Positions 43,804 through 53,839 of a DNA stretch of 64,000 nt are shown here, one piece after another. Made by a program: the position numbers and the translations under genes. Position 1 is the first letter of the stretch. Each line of letters begins with the position of its first letter. The notes under the pieces were generated by a model, which made no database searches, was not told the origin of the DNA, and saw only the letters and a program-made list of their open reading frames with translations. The DNA lies in NCBI GenBank assembly GCA_018402635.1, contig JAGYIP010000003.1, positions 104,540 to 168,539 of the forward strand, given 5' to 3'. The DNA comes from Burkholderiaceae bacterium (lineage in GTDB: Bacteria; Pseudomonadota; Gammaproteobacteria; Burkholderiales; Burkholderiaceae_A).

Positions 43804-44811
43804 CTAGTGCGAATGAAGCAGGCTTGTTGCCAGATAGGCAAGCCCCACTCCAGCAAGCATGAGCAAGGGCTGCAGCCAAGTGGCCGAGACCTTCGCAGGT
43901 TTAAGAACTGCAGTCTGGTGTTGGTGATGTTCAGAGGCGTGGCCTTCATGGGCCTCATGGTCCTCATGGTCCTCATGCGCCTCATGCGCCTTATGCGCGT
44001 TATGGGCATGGCTGGCGTGATCGTGTGAAGGATGATCAGCTGAGGCCACTTGGGGTTGGCTGCGGGGCGCGGCATGCGAGTGGCCATGGCTGTGTGACCC
44101 AGATCCATCGGCCTGGGCATGCAGCTGAGGGATAAGGTCTGACAAGGCAATGTACATAAAGTTACTGGCGGCAATCGCCAGCACAAAGGGCAAAAGCCCG
44201 CCAACCTGGGCGAGCGCAAAATAACCCAGCACCCCACCCACCAAGGCCCCACTTCCTGTAAGAAGGTTGAATATCAGTGCCCGAGGTTTGCTAAAGCCAC
44301 TGTTCAAAAGCACGAAGAAGTTGCCGATTTGCTGCGGCACCTCGTGGGTGGCAATGGCCAGCGCCGTAATAAGCCCAAGCATCCAGTCCACATTGAAGGC
44401 CGCTGCAATAAGAATGCCGTCGGCAAAGGCATGAATGGTGCTGCCCACCAGAAGGCTCGAGCCGCCCTTGCCTGCCACGGCGGCGTCGTGGCCGTGTGGG
44501 TGGTCGTGGCCATCAAGCTCGTGATGGTGGTCGTGCCGAAAGAAGGAGAGACGTTCCAGCGCAAAGAAACTTAAAAGGCCCACGAGCACTGTGGCCGTAA
44601 TGTCATGAAAGTCGGCGCCCATGTGCAGGCTTTCAGGCAGAAGGTGTAAAAAGGCCGAGCCCAAAAGCATGCCTACGGAGAAGCTGACCAGCTGGTCCAC
44701 CAGGCGCGAGAGCCTTCCCAACGAAATGATGGCTGCAAGGCCAATGCTTATAAAGGTGGCGGCCGCGGCCGCCAGAAGAATGAACAGAAGTGTCATGGAG
44801 TTGCAGAGCAT
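43804..44811 (-). CDS. ZIP-family metal transporter with His-rich loops
   Basis: 335 residues, eight predicted helices. Metal-site motifs: HAFADGILIAAAF in helix 4 and TALAIATHEVPQQIGNF in helix 5. Two cytoplasmic/periplasmic His-rich loops: HDHHHELDGHDHPHGHD near residue 100 and a longer HxxH run near 265-310 (SHDHASHAHNAHKAHEAHED..). ZIP proteins move Zn, Fe or other divalent metals into the cytoplasm. Alternative start at the second Met (MTLLFILL). Divergent from phoX. Confidence 0.9.
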   Translation of the reverse strand: MLCNSMTLLFILLAAAAATFISIGLAAIISLGRLSRLVDQLVSFSVGMLLGSAFLHLLPESLHMGADFHDITATVLVGLLSFFALERLSFFRHDHHHELDGHDHPHGHDAAVAGKGGSSLLVGSTIHAFADGILIAAAFNVDWMLGLITALAIATHEVPQQIGNFFVLLNSGFSKPRALIFNLLTGSGALVGGVLGYFALAQVGGLLPFVLAIAASNFMYIALSDLIPQLHAQADGSGSHSHGHSHAAPRSQPQVASADHPSHDHASHAHNAHKAHEAHEDHEDHEAHEGHASEHHQHQTAVLKPAKVSATWLQPLLMLAGVGLAYLATSLLHSH

Positions 44812-44840
44812 AAATCAAAACCACGAAGAAACCGGGTGCT

Positions 44841-44858
44841 TTGTCACGAAACTTTGAT
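44841..44858 (+). promoter_or_regulatory. Weak Pho-box-like site upstream of phoX
   Basis: TTGTCACGAAACTTTGAT matches 13 of 18 positions of the PhoB box CTGTCATAAAACTGTCAT. It lies about 137 bp before the start, so PhoB control is only a suggestion. Confidence 0.25.
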
Positions 44859-44994
44859 CTTCGGGGCTTACTGTTTGCCTTCTGTTTTTACAGACGCCGC
44901 TGACCCAGAGGAATTTCACCTGTCTTGGCAGCGTCTTAACTCGAACTTGCCCAACAACCTTTTGGTCCAAAGAACCTGCACGAAGGAGCCTTTG

Positions 44995-47238
44995 ATGTCC
45001 CACCATCCTGAAGAACCGATTCTTAACATGAGCAACGCCCCCCACTTTCAAGAGGTTCTTGAAAAGGGTCTTGAGCAGCCGGGCCGTAGGCAGCTGATTC
45101 GCGGAGGCTTTGGCCTTGCAGGCTTAGGTGCTGCACAGGCGGTGGGTCTTACCGCAGCAGGCGCCCCAGGCCAGGCCGAGGCCGCGCAAGGCATGGCTCG
45201 CCCCACGGCCCTGGGATTTCCCGCTGTTACTAAGAGTATTGAAGACGCCGTCAAACTGCCCCCGGGCTATTCCTACAAGGTTATTCATGCCACGGGTGAT
45301 GCCATTGACTTCAACGTACCCGCCTGGACGAACCTGGGCATTGAAACGGACGACCTGTCGCGTCGTATTGGCGACCAGCACGATGGCATCGATATCTTCT
45401 TTATGACCGAGCAAGGCCAGTACACCGAGAAGGACACCGGACGCGCGCTGCTGGTGGTGAACCACGAGAGCTGCGCCGAGGCCGCCTTCTTAATGGAAAA
45501 AGGCCAGACCACCAATGGTCAGAGCGGCAAAAAGTTTCATCAGTTTGGCGCCTGGGATTTAGGCGCGCGGCCGGAGCTTGAGGCACTGAAAGAGATTAAC
45601 CTGCACGGCGTGACGGTGACCGAGGTTCGCAGAGGCCAGGCTGGCTGGTCCATGGTGCGTGGCTCAAGCTACAACCGACACATTACGCCAGAGACAGAGG
45701 CCGTTGTGACCGGCCCTGAGAAAGAGCTGGCCGATATTCGTGCGCTGTTTGTAACCAAGCGCTACACCAAAGGCGACATGGCCCGAGGCACACTGAACAA
45801 CTGCGGCATGGGTCGCAGCCCCTGGGGCACCTACCTGACCTGCGAAGAAAACTTCTACCCCTACTTCAACCGCACCCAGGGCGCAGCCTTAACAGGCAAC
45901 CAGGCGGTTGCGTTGAAGCGCTACGGCGTTGTGACCGAGGCGCCAACAAGCGGTAAGAGCAAATCGATGGGCTGGCACACGGTGTCGGGCACGGCCGATG
46001 ACAGCCGGTTTGAGCGCTGGAATGTTGCGCTCACCGCAAGCTCGCCCAAGGCTGACTATCGCCAAGAGGCCAACACCTTTGGCTATGTTTTTGAAATTGA
46101 CCCCGTGCGACCCACCTCAAAGCCCGCTAAGCGCGTAGCCTGTGGCCGCTTTGTGCATGAGGCGGCTGTTTTCGGAAAGCCCGTTGCAGGCAAACCGCTT
46201 GCGGTTTACATGGGCTGCGATGGCCGCAACGAATACATCTATAAGTTTGTGTCGAAGGCGGGGTGGGACCCGAAGGACGTGGGTCGCGGAGTGGCGGCCG
46301 GAGACAAGTACCTGACCGAGGGCAGGCTCTATGTGGCCAAGTTCAATGACGATGGATCGGGGGAGTGGCTTGAGCTTTCAATGAAGAACCCTAAGGTTAA
46401 GAACTTCAGTAAATACAGCTTTGCCAATCAGGCCGATGTTCTGGTGCATGCACGCCTGGCGGCCGATGCGGCAGGTGGCACGCCCATGGACCGGCCCGAG
46501 TGGGGCGCAATGAACGCCGCCAATGGCGAAATATATTTCGCCTTAACCAATAACAACGCCAGGAACCGCCAGCCTGGCACCACCAATGCGGCAAACCCGC
46601 GCGCCTATGCCGACCCCGATGGCAAGAAGCGTTCGGGCAACCCCAACGGCCACATTGTTCGGTTCCGCGAAGACAGGAACCTTGCAACCGCAAGTAAGTT
46701 TGTCTGGGATATCTTTTTGTTTGGTGCCGAAGAGACAACGGGGGATGCGAACCTGTCGAAGCTTACAGCCGCCAACAGCTTCTCCTCACCCGATGGCCTC
46801 TGGTTTAGCAACAAGACCGGCATCTGCTGGATTCAGACCGACGATGGCGCCATGACCGATAAGAGCAACTGCATGCTGCTTGCTGCCATTCCCGGCAAGG
46901 TGGGCGATGGCGGGAAGATTACGGTTCGCAACGAGATGGACATGAAGACGGCCGAGCAGACCAGCTTCATTGGTGAGACCCTGGGCGACGCAAGGCTGCG
47001 TCGCTTCTTGGTTGCGCCCAAGGGCGCTGAAGTAACCGGCATCTGCGAGACACCCGATGGCCGTGCCATTTTTGTAAACATTCAACACCCGGGTGAGAAC
47101 ACCAAGGCCGCGGACATGGCAGCAGGCAAGTATCAGAGCAGCTGGCCTGGCAATGCGGGCTATGGCCCGAACACGGGACGACCACGGTCGGCAACCATTG
47201 TTATTACGCGTGATGACGGCGGCATTGTGGGCGCCTAA
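44995..47238 (+). CDS. phoX: PhoX family alkaline phosphatase (DUF839)
   Basis: About 747 residues from ATG 44995 (AAGGAG Shine-Dalgarno). A twin-arginine signal GRRQLIRGGFGLAGLGAAQA is at residues 29-48. The body matches PhoX: GIDIFFM, LLVVNHE, MVRGSSYNRHIT, LNNCGMGRSPWGTYLTCEENF, FGYVFEIDP, GCDGRNEYIYKFVS, SPDGLWF and ICETPDGRAIFVNIQHPGE. PhoX is an exported Ca/Fe-dependent phosphomonoesterase that frees phosphate. Upstream in-frame sequence to 44836 lacks a proper start and is not counted. Neighbours suggest a metal/phosphate theme. Confidence 0.9.
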   Translation: MSHHPEEPILNMSNAPHFQEVLEKGLEQPGRRQLIRGGFGLAGLGAAQAVGLTAAGAPGQAEAAQGMARPTALGFPAVTKSIEDAVKLPPGYSYKVIHATGDAIDFNVPAWTNLGIETDDLSRRIGDQHDGIDIFFMTEQGQYTEKDTGRALLVVNHESCAEAAFLMEKGQTTNGQSGKKFHQFGAWDLGARPELEALKEINLHGVTVTEVRRGQAGWSMVRGSSYNRHITPETEAVVTGPEKELADIRALFVTKRYTKGDMARGTLNNCGMGRSPWGTYLTCEENFYPYFNRTQGAALTGNQAVALKRYGVVTEAPTSGKSKSMGWHTVSGTADDSRFERWNVALTASSPKADYRQEANTFGYVFEIDPVRPTSKPAKRVACGRFVHEAAVFGKPVAGKPLAVYMGCDGRNEYIYKFVSKAGWDPKDVGRGVAAGDKYLTEGRLYVAKFNDDGSGEWLELSMKNPKVKNFSKYSFANQADVLVHARLAADAAGGTPMDRPEWGAMNAANGEIYFALTNNNARNRQPGTTNAANPRAYADPDGKKRSGNPNGHIVRFREDRNLATASKFVWDIFLFGAEETTGDANLSKLTAANSFSSPDGLWFSNKTGICWIQTDDGAMTDKSNCMLLAAIPGKVGDGGKITVRNEMDMKTAEQTSFIGETLGDARLRRFLVAPKGAEVTGICETPDGRAIFVNIQHPGENTKAADMAAGKYQSSWPGNAGYGPNTGRPRSATIVITRDDGGIVGA

Positions 47239-47242
47239 AAAG

Positions 47243-47275
47243 AAGGGGGCGCTTCTTATTGAGGCGCCCCCTTGC
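47243..47275 (+). terminator. Hairpin after phoX
   Basis: AGGGGGCGC and GCGCCCCCT pair around an 11-nt loop. There is no T-run beyond TT, so it may work as a weak terminator for both convergent genes. Confidence 0.5.
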
Positions 47276-47322
47276 ATGGTGACCCAGGCGCGAAAACGCG
47301 GCGCGCCCGGACGAAAAGCTAA

Positions 47323-48219
47323 CTAGACCAGCGTCTTTTCAAACCAGGCCAGGCATCGCTTCCAGCCGTCTTCGGCGGGATTCTTGCGATAGCTTGGCCG
47401 GTAATCGGCATGAAAGGCGTGGGGGGTGTCGGGGTAGAGAATAATTTCGGAGGCCTGGGCTGCGTTCGTTCCAAATGAAAGAAGCGTCTTCATTTCATCG
47501 ACATCGGAATTCGGAATGCCGCTGTCGTCGCCGCCATAAAGACCAAGCACTGGCCAATGCAGCTTCTCGGCAATGTCGATGGGATGGATGGGATTGGCCT
47601 CATTCACCGTGGTGCGAATGCGTCCGTACCAGGCCACGCCACCCTTCATCTCTTTAATTTCAGCGGCAGCCAGCCAGACGATGCGACCGCCCCAGCAAAA
47701 GCCTGTAACACCTGCCTTGTTTTTATCACCACCGTTGGAAGCCGCCCAGGCCATGGCAGCGCGCACATCACCCAGCACCTGCTTGTCCGAGGCCTTGCTA
47801 ACAATGTTGGCAAAGAGATCGGGGATGGAGGTGTACTTGGAAGGATCGCCTTGGCGATGAAAACACTCGGGCGCGACGGCCATGAAGCCCTTCTGGGCAA
47901 AGCGGCGGCAGACATCTTTAATGTGCTCGTGCACGCCGAAGATCTCGTGAAGAACAATGACCGTGGCCAGACCCTTTTTGCCTTTGGGCTTCGCAAAGTA
48001 GCCAGGGAACTGATCGTTCGCGGCCCCCATCTGAACCATGCCGTGGTCAAGGCCCTCGGCACTGGTGGTGATGGTTTGTGCCTGAAGAGCACCTGTGGGA
48101 GCCACCGAGGCTGCAAAGCCTGCCAAGGCACTGGCCTGCAGAAAGCCACGCCGACTTTTCGGTAGCAACAAAGGATTGGGCGGGGTGAGCGAATTAATCT
48201 CCTGCTCGACCGCAGTCAT
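47323..48219 (-). CDS. Dienelactone hydrolase family protein, exported
   Basis: 298 residues. A twin-arginine leader SRRGFLQASALAGFAASVAP (about 22-41) precedes an alpha/beta-hydrolase: VIVLHEIFGVHEHIKDVCRRFA, catalytic Cys in GVTGFCWGGR, Asp in LYGGDDSGIP and His in TPHAFHADY. Family members open dienelactones, but periplasmic versions have no settled substrate. A -1/-2 Arg pair and the 'LQAS' leader support Tat export. Convergent with phoX. Confidence 0.9.
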   Translation of the reverse strand: MTAVEQEINSLTPPNPLLLPKSRRGFLQASALAGFAASVAPTGALQAQTITTSAEGLDHGMVQMGAANDQFPGYFAKPKGKKGLATVIVLHEIFGVHEHIKDVCRRFAQKGFMAVAPECFHRQGDPSKYTSIPDLFANIVSKASDKQVLGDVRAAMAWAASNGGDKNKAGVTGFCWGGRIVWLAAAEIKEMKGGVAWYGRIRTTVNEANPIHPIDIAEKLHWPVLGLYGGDDSGIPNSDVDEMKTLLSFGTNAAQASEIILYPDTPHAFHADYRPSYRKNPAEDGWKRCLAWFEKTLV

Positions 48220-48323
48220 AAAGGTGTTGTCTGAGTTGGTCTGAGGGTCTTGACTTTGTTCAGGACTGACGAACGGAGGGTGGGCGAGCGGTCATTGAAG
48301 GAGTCCTTTCTGATAAGTAAGTT

Positions 48324-48372
48324 GAGTGGGTCGCACAACGAGTGGGTCGCACAACGAGGTGGGTCGCACAAC
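48324..48372. repeat. 16-bp tandem repeat downstream of polA
   Basis: Three units: two perfect GAGTGGGTCGCACAAC (48324-48339, 48340-48355) and one 17-bp variant with an extra G (48356-48372). It lies between the dienelactone hydrolase start and the polA stop. Confidence 0.9.
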
Positions 48373-48403
48373 GAAAGCGTTCGAAAGCGCTGCTTGACCT
48401 TCT

Positions 48404-51240
48404 TCAGTGTGCCTCATCCCAGTTGGGACCATAACCCACCGAGACCTCAAGGGGCACCTTCAGGCTTGCCACCGAGGTCATAACCTGGGGCAGCAAGGCC
48501 TGCAAGCTTGCAAGCTCGCTGTCGGGGGCCTCAAGCACCAGCTCGTCGTGCACCTGCAGCAGCATGCGCGAGGCGAGGCCCTGCTCACGCAAAGCGGACT
48601 GCAGTTTGATCATGGCCAATTTAATAAGGTCGGCCGCGGTGCCCTGCATGGGAGCATTAATAGCAGCCCGTTCTGCAGCAGCCCGTCTCGGGCCGTTGGG
48701 CGAGCGAATTTCAGCAAGCCAGAGCCTGCGACCAAAGACCGTTTCAACATAGCCTTGCTGACGGGCCTGCGCCTTAATGGAGTCCATGTAGCGGGCCACG
48801 CCCGGGTACCGGTTGAAATAGCGCTCGATGTAAAGCCGCGCGGCCTCGCGTTCAATATCAAGATTCTGGGCAAGACCAAAGGCGCTCATGCCGTAAATAA
48901 GACCGAAGTTAATCACCTTGGCATAGCGACGCTGCTCGGAAGTAACCTCCTCGCGTGGCGTTCCAAAAATTTCACTGGCGGTGGCACGGTGCACGTCTTC
49001 GCCTTTCGAGAAGGCATCAAGAAGGCCCGCATCTTCTGAAAGGTGCGCCATGATGCGCAGCTCAATTTGAGAATAGTCGGCCGAGACCAGGCTGCAGCCT
49101 GCTGGCGCAATAAAAGCCTGGCGAATGCGGCGGCCCTCGGCGTTGCGAATGGGGATGTTCTGAAGATTGGGCTCGCTTGAGGCAAGCCGCCCGGTGACAG
49201 CCACCGCCTGCGAGAAGGTGGTGTGCACGCGTCGCGTAATGGGGTCGACCATACGAGGAAGCTTGTCGGTGTAGGTGGACTTGAGCTTCGAGAGCCCACG
49301 CCACTCAAGCAGGGTTTTGGGAAGTGGATAGTTCTGGGCCAGGGTTTCAAGCACATCTTCGTCGGTGGAAGGCGCGCCCTTGGCTGTTTTCTTAACCGGC
49401 TTGTAGCCGAGCTTCTCGAAAAGAATGTCGCCGAGCTGCTTGGGCGAGCCCAAATTAAAGGGCTGGCCTGCAAGCTCATGGGCCTGCACCTCAAGTGCGG
49501 CGATCGTCTTCGCGAGCTCGTCGCTTTGATCGTTCAGCTTCTCGGAGTCAATAAGAATGCCGGCCTCTTCCATATCAATAAGCGCGAGCATGGCGGGGAT
49601 CTCGATGGTCTCGTAGACAAGCCGAAGCTTTTCTTCGGCCTGAATCTGAGGCCACAAGGTTTGATGCAGGTGCAGTGTGAAGTCGGCGTCTTCGCAGGAA
49701 TACTGGCTGGCCTTGGCGATATCGACCTGGCGAAAGTTGATTCGTGAGGCGCCCTTCCCCGTAACGTCGTCGTAGCTTAGGCCGCGCCGGCCAAGATGCC
49801 GCTCGGCAAGGCTTGCAAGGTCGTGGCTTTTATGGGCCTCAATGACATACGACTGCAGCAGGGTGTCGTGAATGGGGCCAGAAATGGTAATGCCGTAGCG
49901 GTTTAGAACATGGGCGTCGTATTTGAAGTTCTGGGCGAGCTTGGCGCAGCGGGGGCTTTCAAACCAGGGTTTTAAAGCGTTGAGTACGGTTTGAAGATCA
50001 AGCTGATCGGGCTCGTGGTTACCGGTGGCATCCACGTGCCCAACAGGGAATATAAAAGGCCTCGCCACACTCCAGTGCAGAACGAAAGGCCCACAAGCTC
50101 GGCATGGCGGGCCTCAAGCGAGGAGGTCTCGGTGTCAAAGGCAGCAATGGTGGCTGCCATAAGTTTTTCAACCAGCGAGGCAAGCGCTTCCGGGGTTTGC
50201 ACCGTGGTGTAGTGGGTTGGAATGCTTTCAGCGAAAAGATCGCGGGTGGCCTGTGATGAATGGGAGTCGTTGTTGTCACCGGGCTGGGGGGCATCAGACG
50301 CAAGGGGGTTCGCGTTAGAGCCGGCTTGAGCAGCGCGGGCAGACGGACCTTCTTCGCCTGCAAGGCCCTTGAAGGTGCGTTGCAGGTCGTAGTCGTCACG
50401 CAGTTGAGCAAGCACGGTTGTGTCGAGCGGCCGCATGGTGAGCGAGTCGTCAAAGCTTGTCATGGCACCAGAAAGATCGCAGTCGGTCTTCACCGTCACC
50501 AGCTCGCGCGCGGTGGGAAGCCAGCCAAGCGCCTTACGCAGGTTCTGACCCACCACGCCGGAGATGCTGTCGGCCGCGGCCACCACGGCATCAAGCGACC
50601 CATGCTCGGAAAGCCATTTGGCGGCCGTTTTCGGGCCCACCTTCTCGACCCCAGGAATGTTGTCTACCGTATCGCCCACCAGGGCAAGGTAATCGACGAT
50701 GCGATTCGCAGGAACACCAAACTTCTCTTGCACGCCTGGCAGATCAAGCACGCGAGCAGGACCACCATCGCGGCTCATGGTGTCCACCAGAATGACTTGA
50801 TTGTTCACCAGCTGCGCAAGGTCTTTATCGCCCGTGGCAACAACCGTCTGCATACCCTGCGCCGTGGCCTGGCAGGCAAGCGTTCCAATGACGTCGTCCG
50901 CCTCAACCCCGTCGACCACCAGCATGGGCCAGCCCAACGCCTTCACAGCCTGAAAAATAAGAGGCACCTGGGCGGCCAGATCTTCGGGCATGGAAGAACG
51001 CGTTGCCTTGTAGTCGGCATAAATGGCGTCGCGGAAGGTAGGGCCCTTGGGGTCGAAGACGCAGGCTGCGTACTGCGAGGGCCATTCCTCTTGCACACGC
51101 CGAAGCATGTTCACCATGCCGGTGATGGCGCCCGTGGGATGCCCCGCGCGGCTTCGCAGGTCGGGTAAGGCGTGAAACGCCCGGTACAAGAAGCTTGAGG
51201 CGTCAATGAGGAGGAGGCGGGGGGGTTGCACGGAGATCAC
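48404..51240 (-). CDS. polA: DNA polymerase I (frameshift)
   Basis: About 945 residues. 5'-3' exonuclease domain (LLLIDASSFLYRAFHALPDLR; VDGVEADDVIGTLA; VALVGDTVDNIPGVEKVGPKTA), 3'-5' exonuclease with the metal ligands in AFDTETSS, and the family A polymerase: QAVAVTGRLASSEPNLQNIPIR, SADYSQIELRIMAHLS, RRYAKVINFGLIYGMSAFGLAQ and LLQVHDELVLEAP. The frame changes near 50050 (…VWRGLLY / FPVGHVDA…), inside the 3'-5' exonuclease domain; one missing base restores it. Divergent from glnS with a 63-bp gap that must hold both promoters. Confidence 0.95.
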
Positions 51241-51303
51241 TTTAACCTAGGGGTCAGGCGGTAACATGTGCAGAATAATCCTAGAACCTTATAGCTTAAC
51301 CCC

Positions 51304-53037
51304 ATGACCAGCATCCCCTCTCCGTCGGCCTCCGCAAACCCACCCGCACCCAGCAACTTCCTTCGCCACATTATTGAGGATGACCTGGCCGCGGGCCGAG
51401 TCACGCAGGTTGTTACGCGGTTTCCGCCGGAGCCCAACGGCTACCTGCACTTCGGGCATGCGAAATCCATCTGCCTGAACTTTGGTCTGGCCGAGCGCTA
51501 CAAGGGGGTCTGTCATTTACGTCTGGATGACACCAACCCCACCAAAGAAGACCAGGAGTATGTCGATGCCATTGAGTCGGCCGTGCGCTGGCTTGGCTTT
51601 GACTGGGGCTCGCATCATTACTTTGCCAGCGATTATTTCGAGCGCCTGTATGGCTTTGCGGTAAGTCTGATTGAGGCGGGGCAGGCCTATGTGGATGAGC
51701 AATCGGCCGATGCCATACGCGCAGGCCGCGGCACCCTAACCCAGGCTGGGCAGAACTCGCCCTTCCGAGACCGCCCAAGCACCGAGAGCCTGCAGCTTTT
51801 TCAAGAGATGCGCGAGGGCAAACACCCGGACGGCAGCCTTGTGCTGCGCGCGAAGATTGACATGGCCTCACCCAATATGAACATGCGCGACCCGGTGCTC
51901 TACCGCATTCGTCATGCGCATCATCACCGAACCGGCAACGCCTGGTGTATTTACCCGCTGTATGACTTTGCCCACCCCTTGTCAGATGCCATTGAGGGTA
52001 TTAGCCATTCCATCTGCACACTTGAATTCGAAGACCATCGCCCGCTCTACAACTGGCTGGTGGAAAGGCTGGCCGAAGCTGGTCATTTCAACAAGGCGCA
52101 GCTTCCGCATCAGTACGAATTTGCCCGCCTCAACCTAACCTACGTTGTTTTAAGCAAGCGCAAGCTCATTGAATTAGTGGATACAGGTGTTGTAAAGGGC
52201 TGGGACGACCCCCGTATGCCAAGCCTGGTGGCGGCGCGTCGACGCGGCTACACGCCCGAGGGTTTCCGACAGTTTGTTGAGCAGAGCGGCGTTTCAAAGT
52301 CCGACGGTTGGATTGACTACACCGTTTTAGAAGACTGCATGCGCAACCATCTAAACGAGGTGGCGCCGCGACGGGTTGCCGTGCTGGACCCGCTAAAACT
52401 GGTGATTGAGAACCTGGACCCCGACGAAGTGATTGACTGCGAAGCGCCGAATCATCCGCAGAAGCCTGAGCTTGGCCGGCGCGCCATGCCGATGACGCGC
52501 GAGCTTTACATTGAACACGAAGATTTCATGGTCGAGCCAAGCAAGGGATTCTTTCGCCTGCAGCCTGGCGGGCGTGTTCGACTGAAGTACGGTTTTGTGG
52601 CGGAGTACGTAAGCCATTCGATGGGCGAAAATGGACGCGTTGCTGAGGTACGGGTTTCCATTTTCAAAGACTCACAGAGCGGCACACCGGGTGCTGACAG
52701 CTACAAGGTGAAGGGCGTTATTCACTGGGTGAGCGCGAGCGAAGCGCACTGGGCGGAGGTGCGGCTCTTTGACAGGTTATTTAAGGTGGCGGCGCCGGGT
52801 GCACGACGCGAAGGCGACGCCCCCGAGTTGGAGCGTGACTTTAAGGACGACCTAAACCCGAACTCGTTGCAGGTGGTTCGCGTTCCCATGGAGCCCAGCC
52901 TTAAGGATGCGCAGGCCGAAGACCGCTTCCAGTTCGAACGCCATGGCTATTTTGTGGCCGATCTGGTGGATTCCAAGCCAGGTGAGCCCGTGTTTAATCG
53001 AACCGTTACTCTGAAAGATTCTTGGGCGAAGGCGTAA
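51304..53037 (+). CDS. glnS: Glutaminyl-tRNA synthetase
   Basis: 577 residues. Class I signature RFPPEPNGYLHFGHAKSICLNF (HIGH equivalent, residues 39-60), LRLDDTNPTKE, and the KMSKS equivalent VLSKRKL at about 284. The C-terminal beta-barrel anticodon-binding domain contains FFRLQPGGRVRLKYGF. A true GlnRS, so Gln-tRNA(Gln) is formed directly, as usual in beta/gammaproteobacteria. Confidence 0.97.
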   Translation: MTSIPSPSASANPPAPSNFLRHIIEDDLAAGRVTQVVTRFPPEPNGYLHFGHAKSICLNFGLAERYKGVCHLRLDDTNPTKEDQEYVDAIESAVRWLGFDWGSHHYFASDYFERLYGFAVSLIEAGQAYVDEQSADAIRAGRGTLTQAGQNSPFRDRPSTESLQLFQEMREGKHPDGSLVLRAKIDMASPNMNMRDPVLYRIRHAHHHRTGNAWCIYPLYDFAHPLSDAIEGISHSICTLEFEDHRPLYNWLVERLAEAGHFNKAQLPHQYEFARLNLTYVVLSKRKLIELVDTGVVKGWDDPRMPSLVAARRRGYTPEGFRQFVEQSGVSKSDGWIDYTVLEDCMRNHLNEVAPRRVAVLDPLKLVIENLDPDEVIDCEAPNHPQKPELGRRAMPMTRELYIEHEDFMVEPSKGFFRLQPGGRVRLKYGFVAEYVSHSMGENGRVAEVRVSIFKDSQSGTPGADSYKVKGVIHWVSASEAHWAEVRLFDRLFKVAAPGARREGDAPELERDFKDDLNPNSLQVVRVPMEPSLKDAQAEDRFQFERHGYFVADLVDSKPGEPVFNRTVTLKDSWAKA

Positions 53038-53055
53038 AAGCCTAAGGGCATTTTA

Positions 53056-53075
53056 TGTCATTCATTTGAATGACA
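53056..53075. promoter_or_regulatory. Palindrome upstream of the DinJ-like antitoxin
   Basis: TGTCATTCA-TT-TGAATGACA, a perfect 9-2-9 inverted repeat, about 82 bp before the antitoxin start and 18 bp after glnS. A toxin-antitoxin operator is the likeliest reading; without a T-run it is a poor terminator. Confidence 0.5.
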
Positions 53076-53157
53076 AGATACTATTGGAAATGAAGGGCTG
53101 CGGGGACAACGACCTTCATTAACCCTTACCTTTAAAATTGTTACAGGAACTTGAACA

Positions 53158-53455
53158 ATGGCATCGACTGCTCTGGTCCAGACCCGCATTGACCCTCACG
53201 TAAAAGACCAGGCCGCCCAGACCCTAGAGGCCATGGGTTTGTCTGTTTCAGATGCTGTGCGCATCCTGCTTACACGCATTGCACAAGGACGGCATGCTGC
53301 CCTCTGGCCTGATTCCTGATGCCGCCCTTCACGATGCCTGGGTGCGCAAAAGCATTCTTCAGTCGCTAAACGAGAAAGACGGGGACTTGCGTAACGCCGA
53401 GGTGAAAGCGGTGTTTGCGACCCGGCGAAAGGCCAAGTCAGCAAAGTCCAGCTAA
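53158..53455 (+). CDS. RelB/DinJ-family antitoxin (frameshift)
   Basis: Begins MASTALVQTRIDPHVKDQAAQTLEAMGLSVSDAVRILLTRIA, the ribbon-helix-helix of DinJ/RelB, with a Shine-Dalgarno AGGAAC nearby. An indel near 53282 breaks the frame (RIAQGRHAAL...); the other frame continues KDGMLPSGLIPDAALHDAW to a stop at 53455, giving about 98 residues. 298 nt is one base too many. The toxin gene follows 21 bp later. Confidence 0.8.
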
Positions 53456-53476
53456 GTTCCAAATAGTACGGGGACC

Positions 53477-53776
53477 ATGGCTAAGCCTTTCTCCCTTCGG
53501 TGGAGTCGTTTTTCGGTAGCCGATCGCCTAGCCATTTTTGACTATCTGGATGAGCGTAATCCGCAGGCCGCCTCGGCGAACGACCTGGCGATAGAAAAGC
53601 AGATCGAGCGTTTGCGCAGGTTCCCCATGCTGGGCAAGACTGGGCGTATTGAAGGCACCCGAGAGCTTATGATTAAGGGAACGCCCTACTTTGTGGCCTA
53701 TCAGTTGGAACGATCAACCGTTCGCATTCTTCGGATTCTTCATACGTCCCAGCTCTGGCCACCCGGTTCCGATTAA
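53477..53776 (+). CDS. RelE/ParE-family toxin
   Basis: 99 residues: FSLRWSRFSVADRLAIFDYLDERNPQAASANDLAIEKQIERLRRFPMLGKTGRIEGTRELMI with GTPYFVAYQLERSTVRILRILHTSQLWP. The typical ParE/RelE plan: two N-terminal helices, then a beta-sheet with the conserved RELxxxGxxYFVxYxxxxxxVxIxxxxHxxQxWP pattern. Paired with the DinJ-like antitoxin; inserted between glnS and the His-rich gene. Confidence 0.9.
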   Translation: MAKPFSLRWSRFSVADRLAIFDYLDERNPQAASANDLAIEKQIERLRRFPMLGKTGRIEGTRELMIKGTPYFVAYQLERSTVRILRILHTSQLWPPGSD

Positions 53777-53839
53777 ACACACAGCTACTACGATTGCTTT
53801 TTCAGTTTTAATTCACTTATTTCATTCCGAAAGCCCGCC

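Noticed and set aside
44836..44994. Longer start for PhoX at 44836
   Set aside because: The added residues are not signal-like and would bury the twin-arginine leader; ATG 44995 has a good Shine-Dalgarno.
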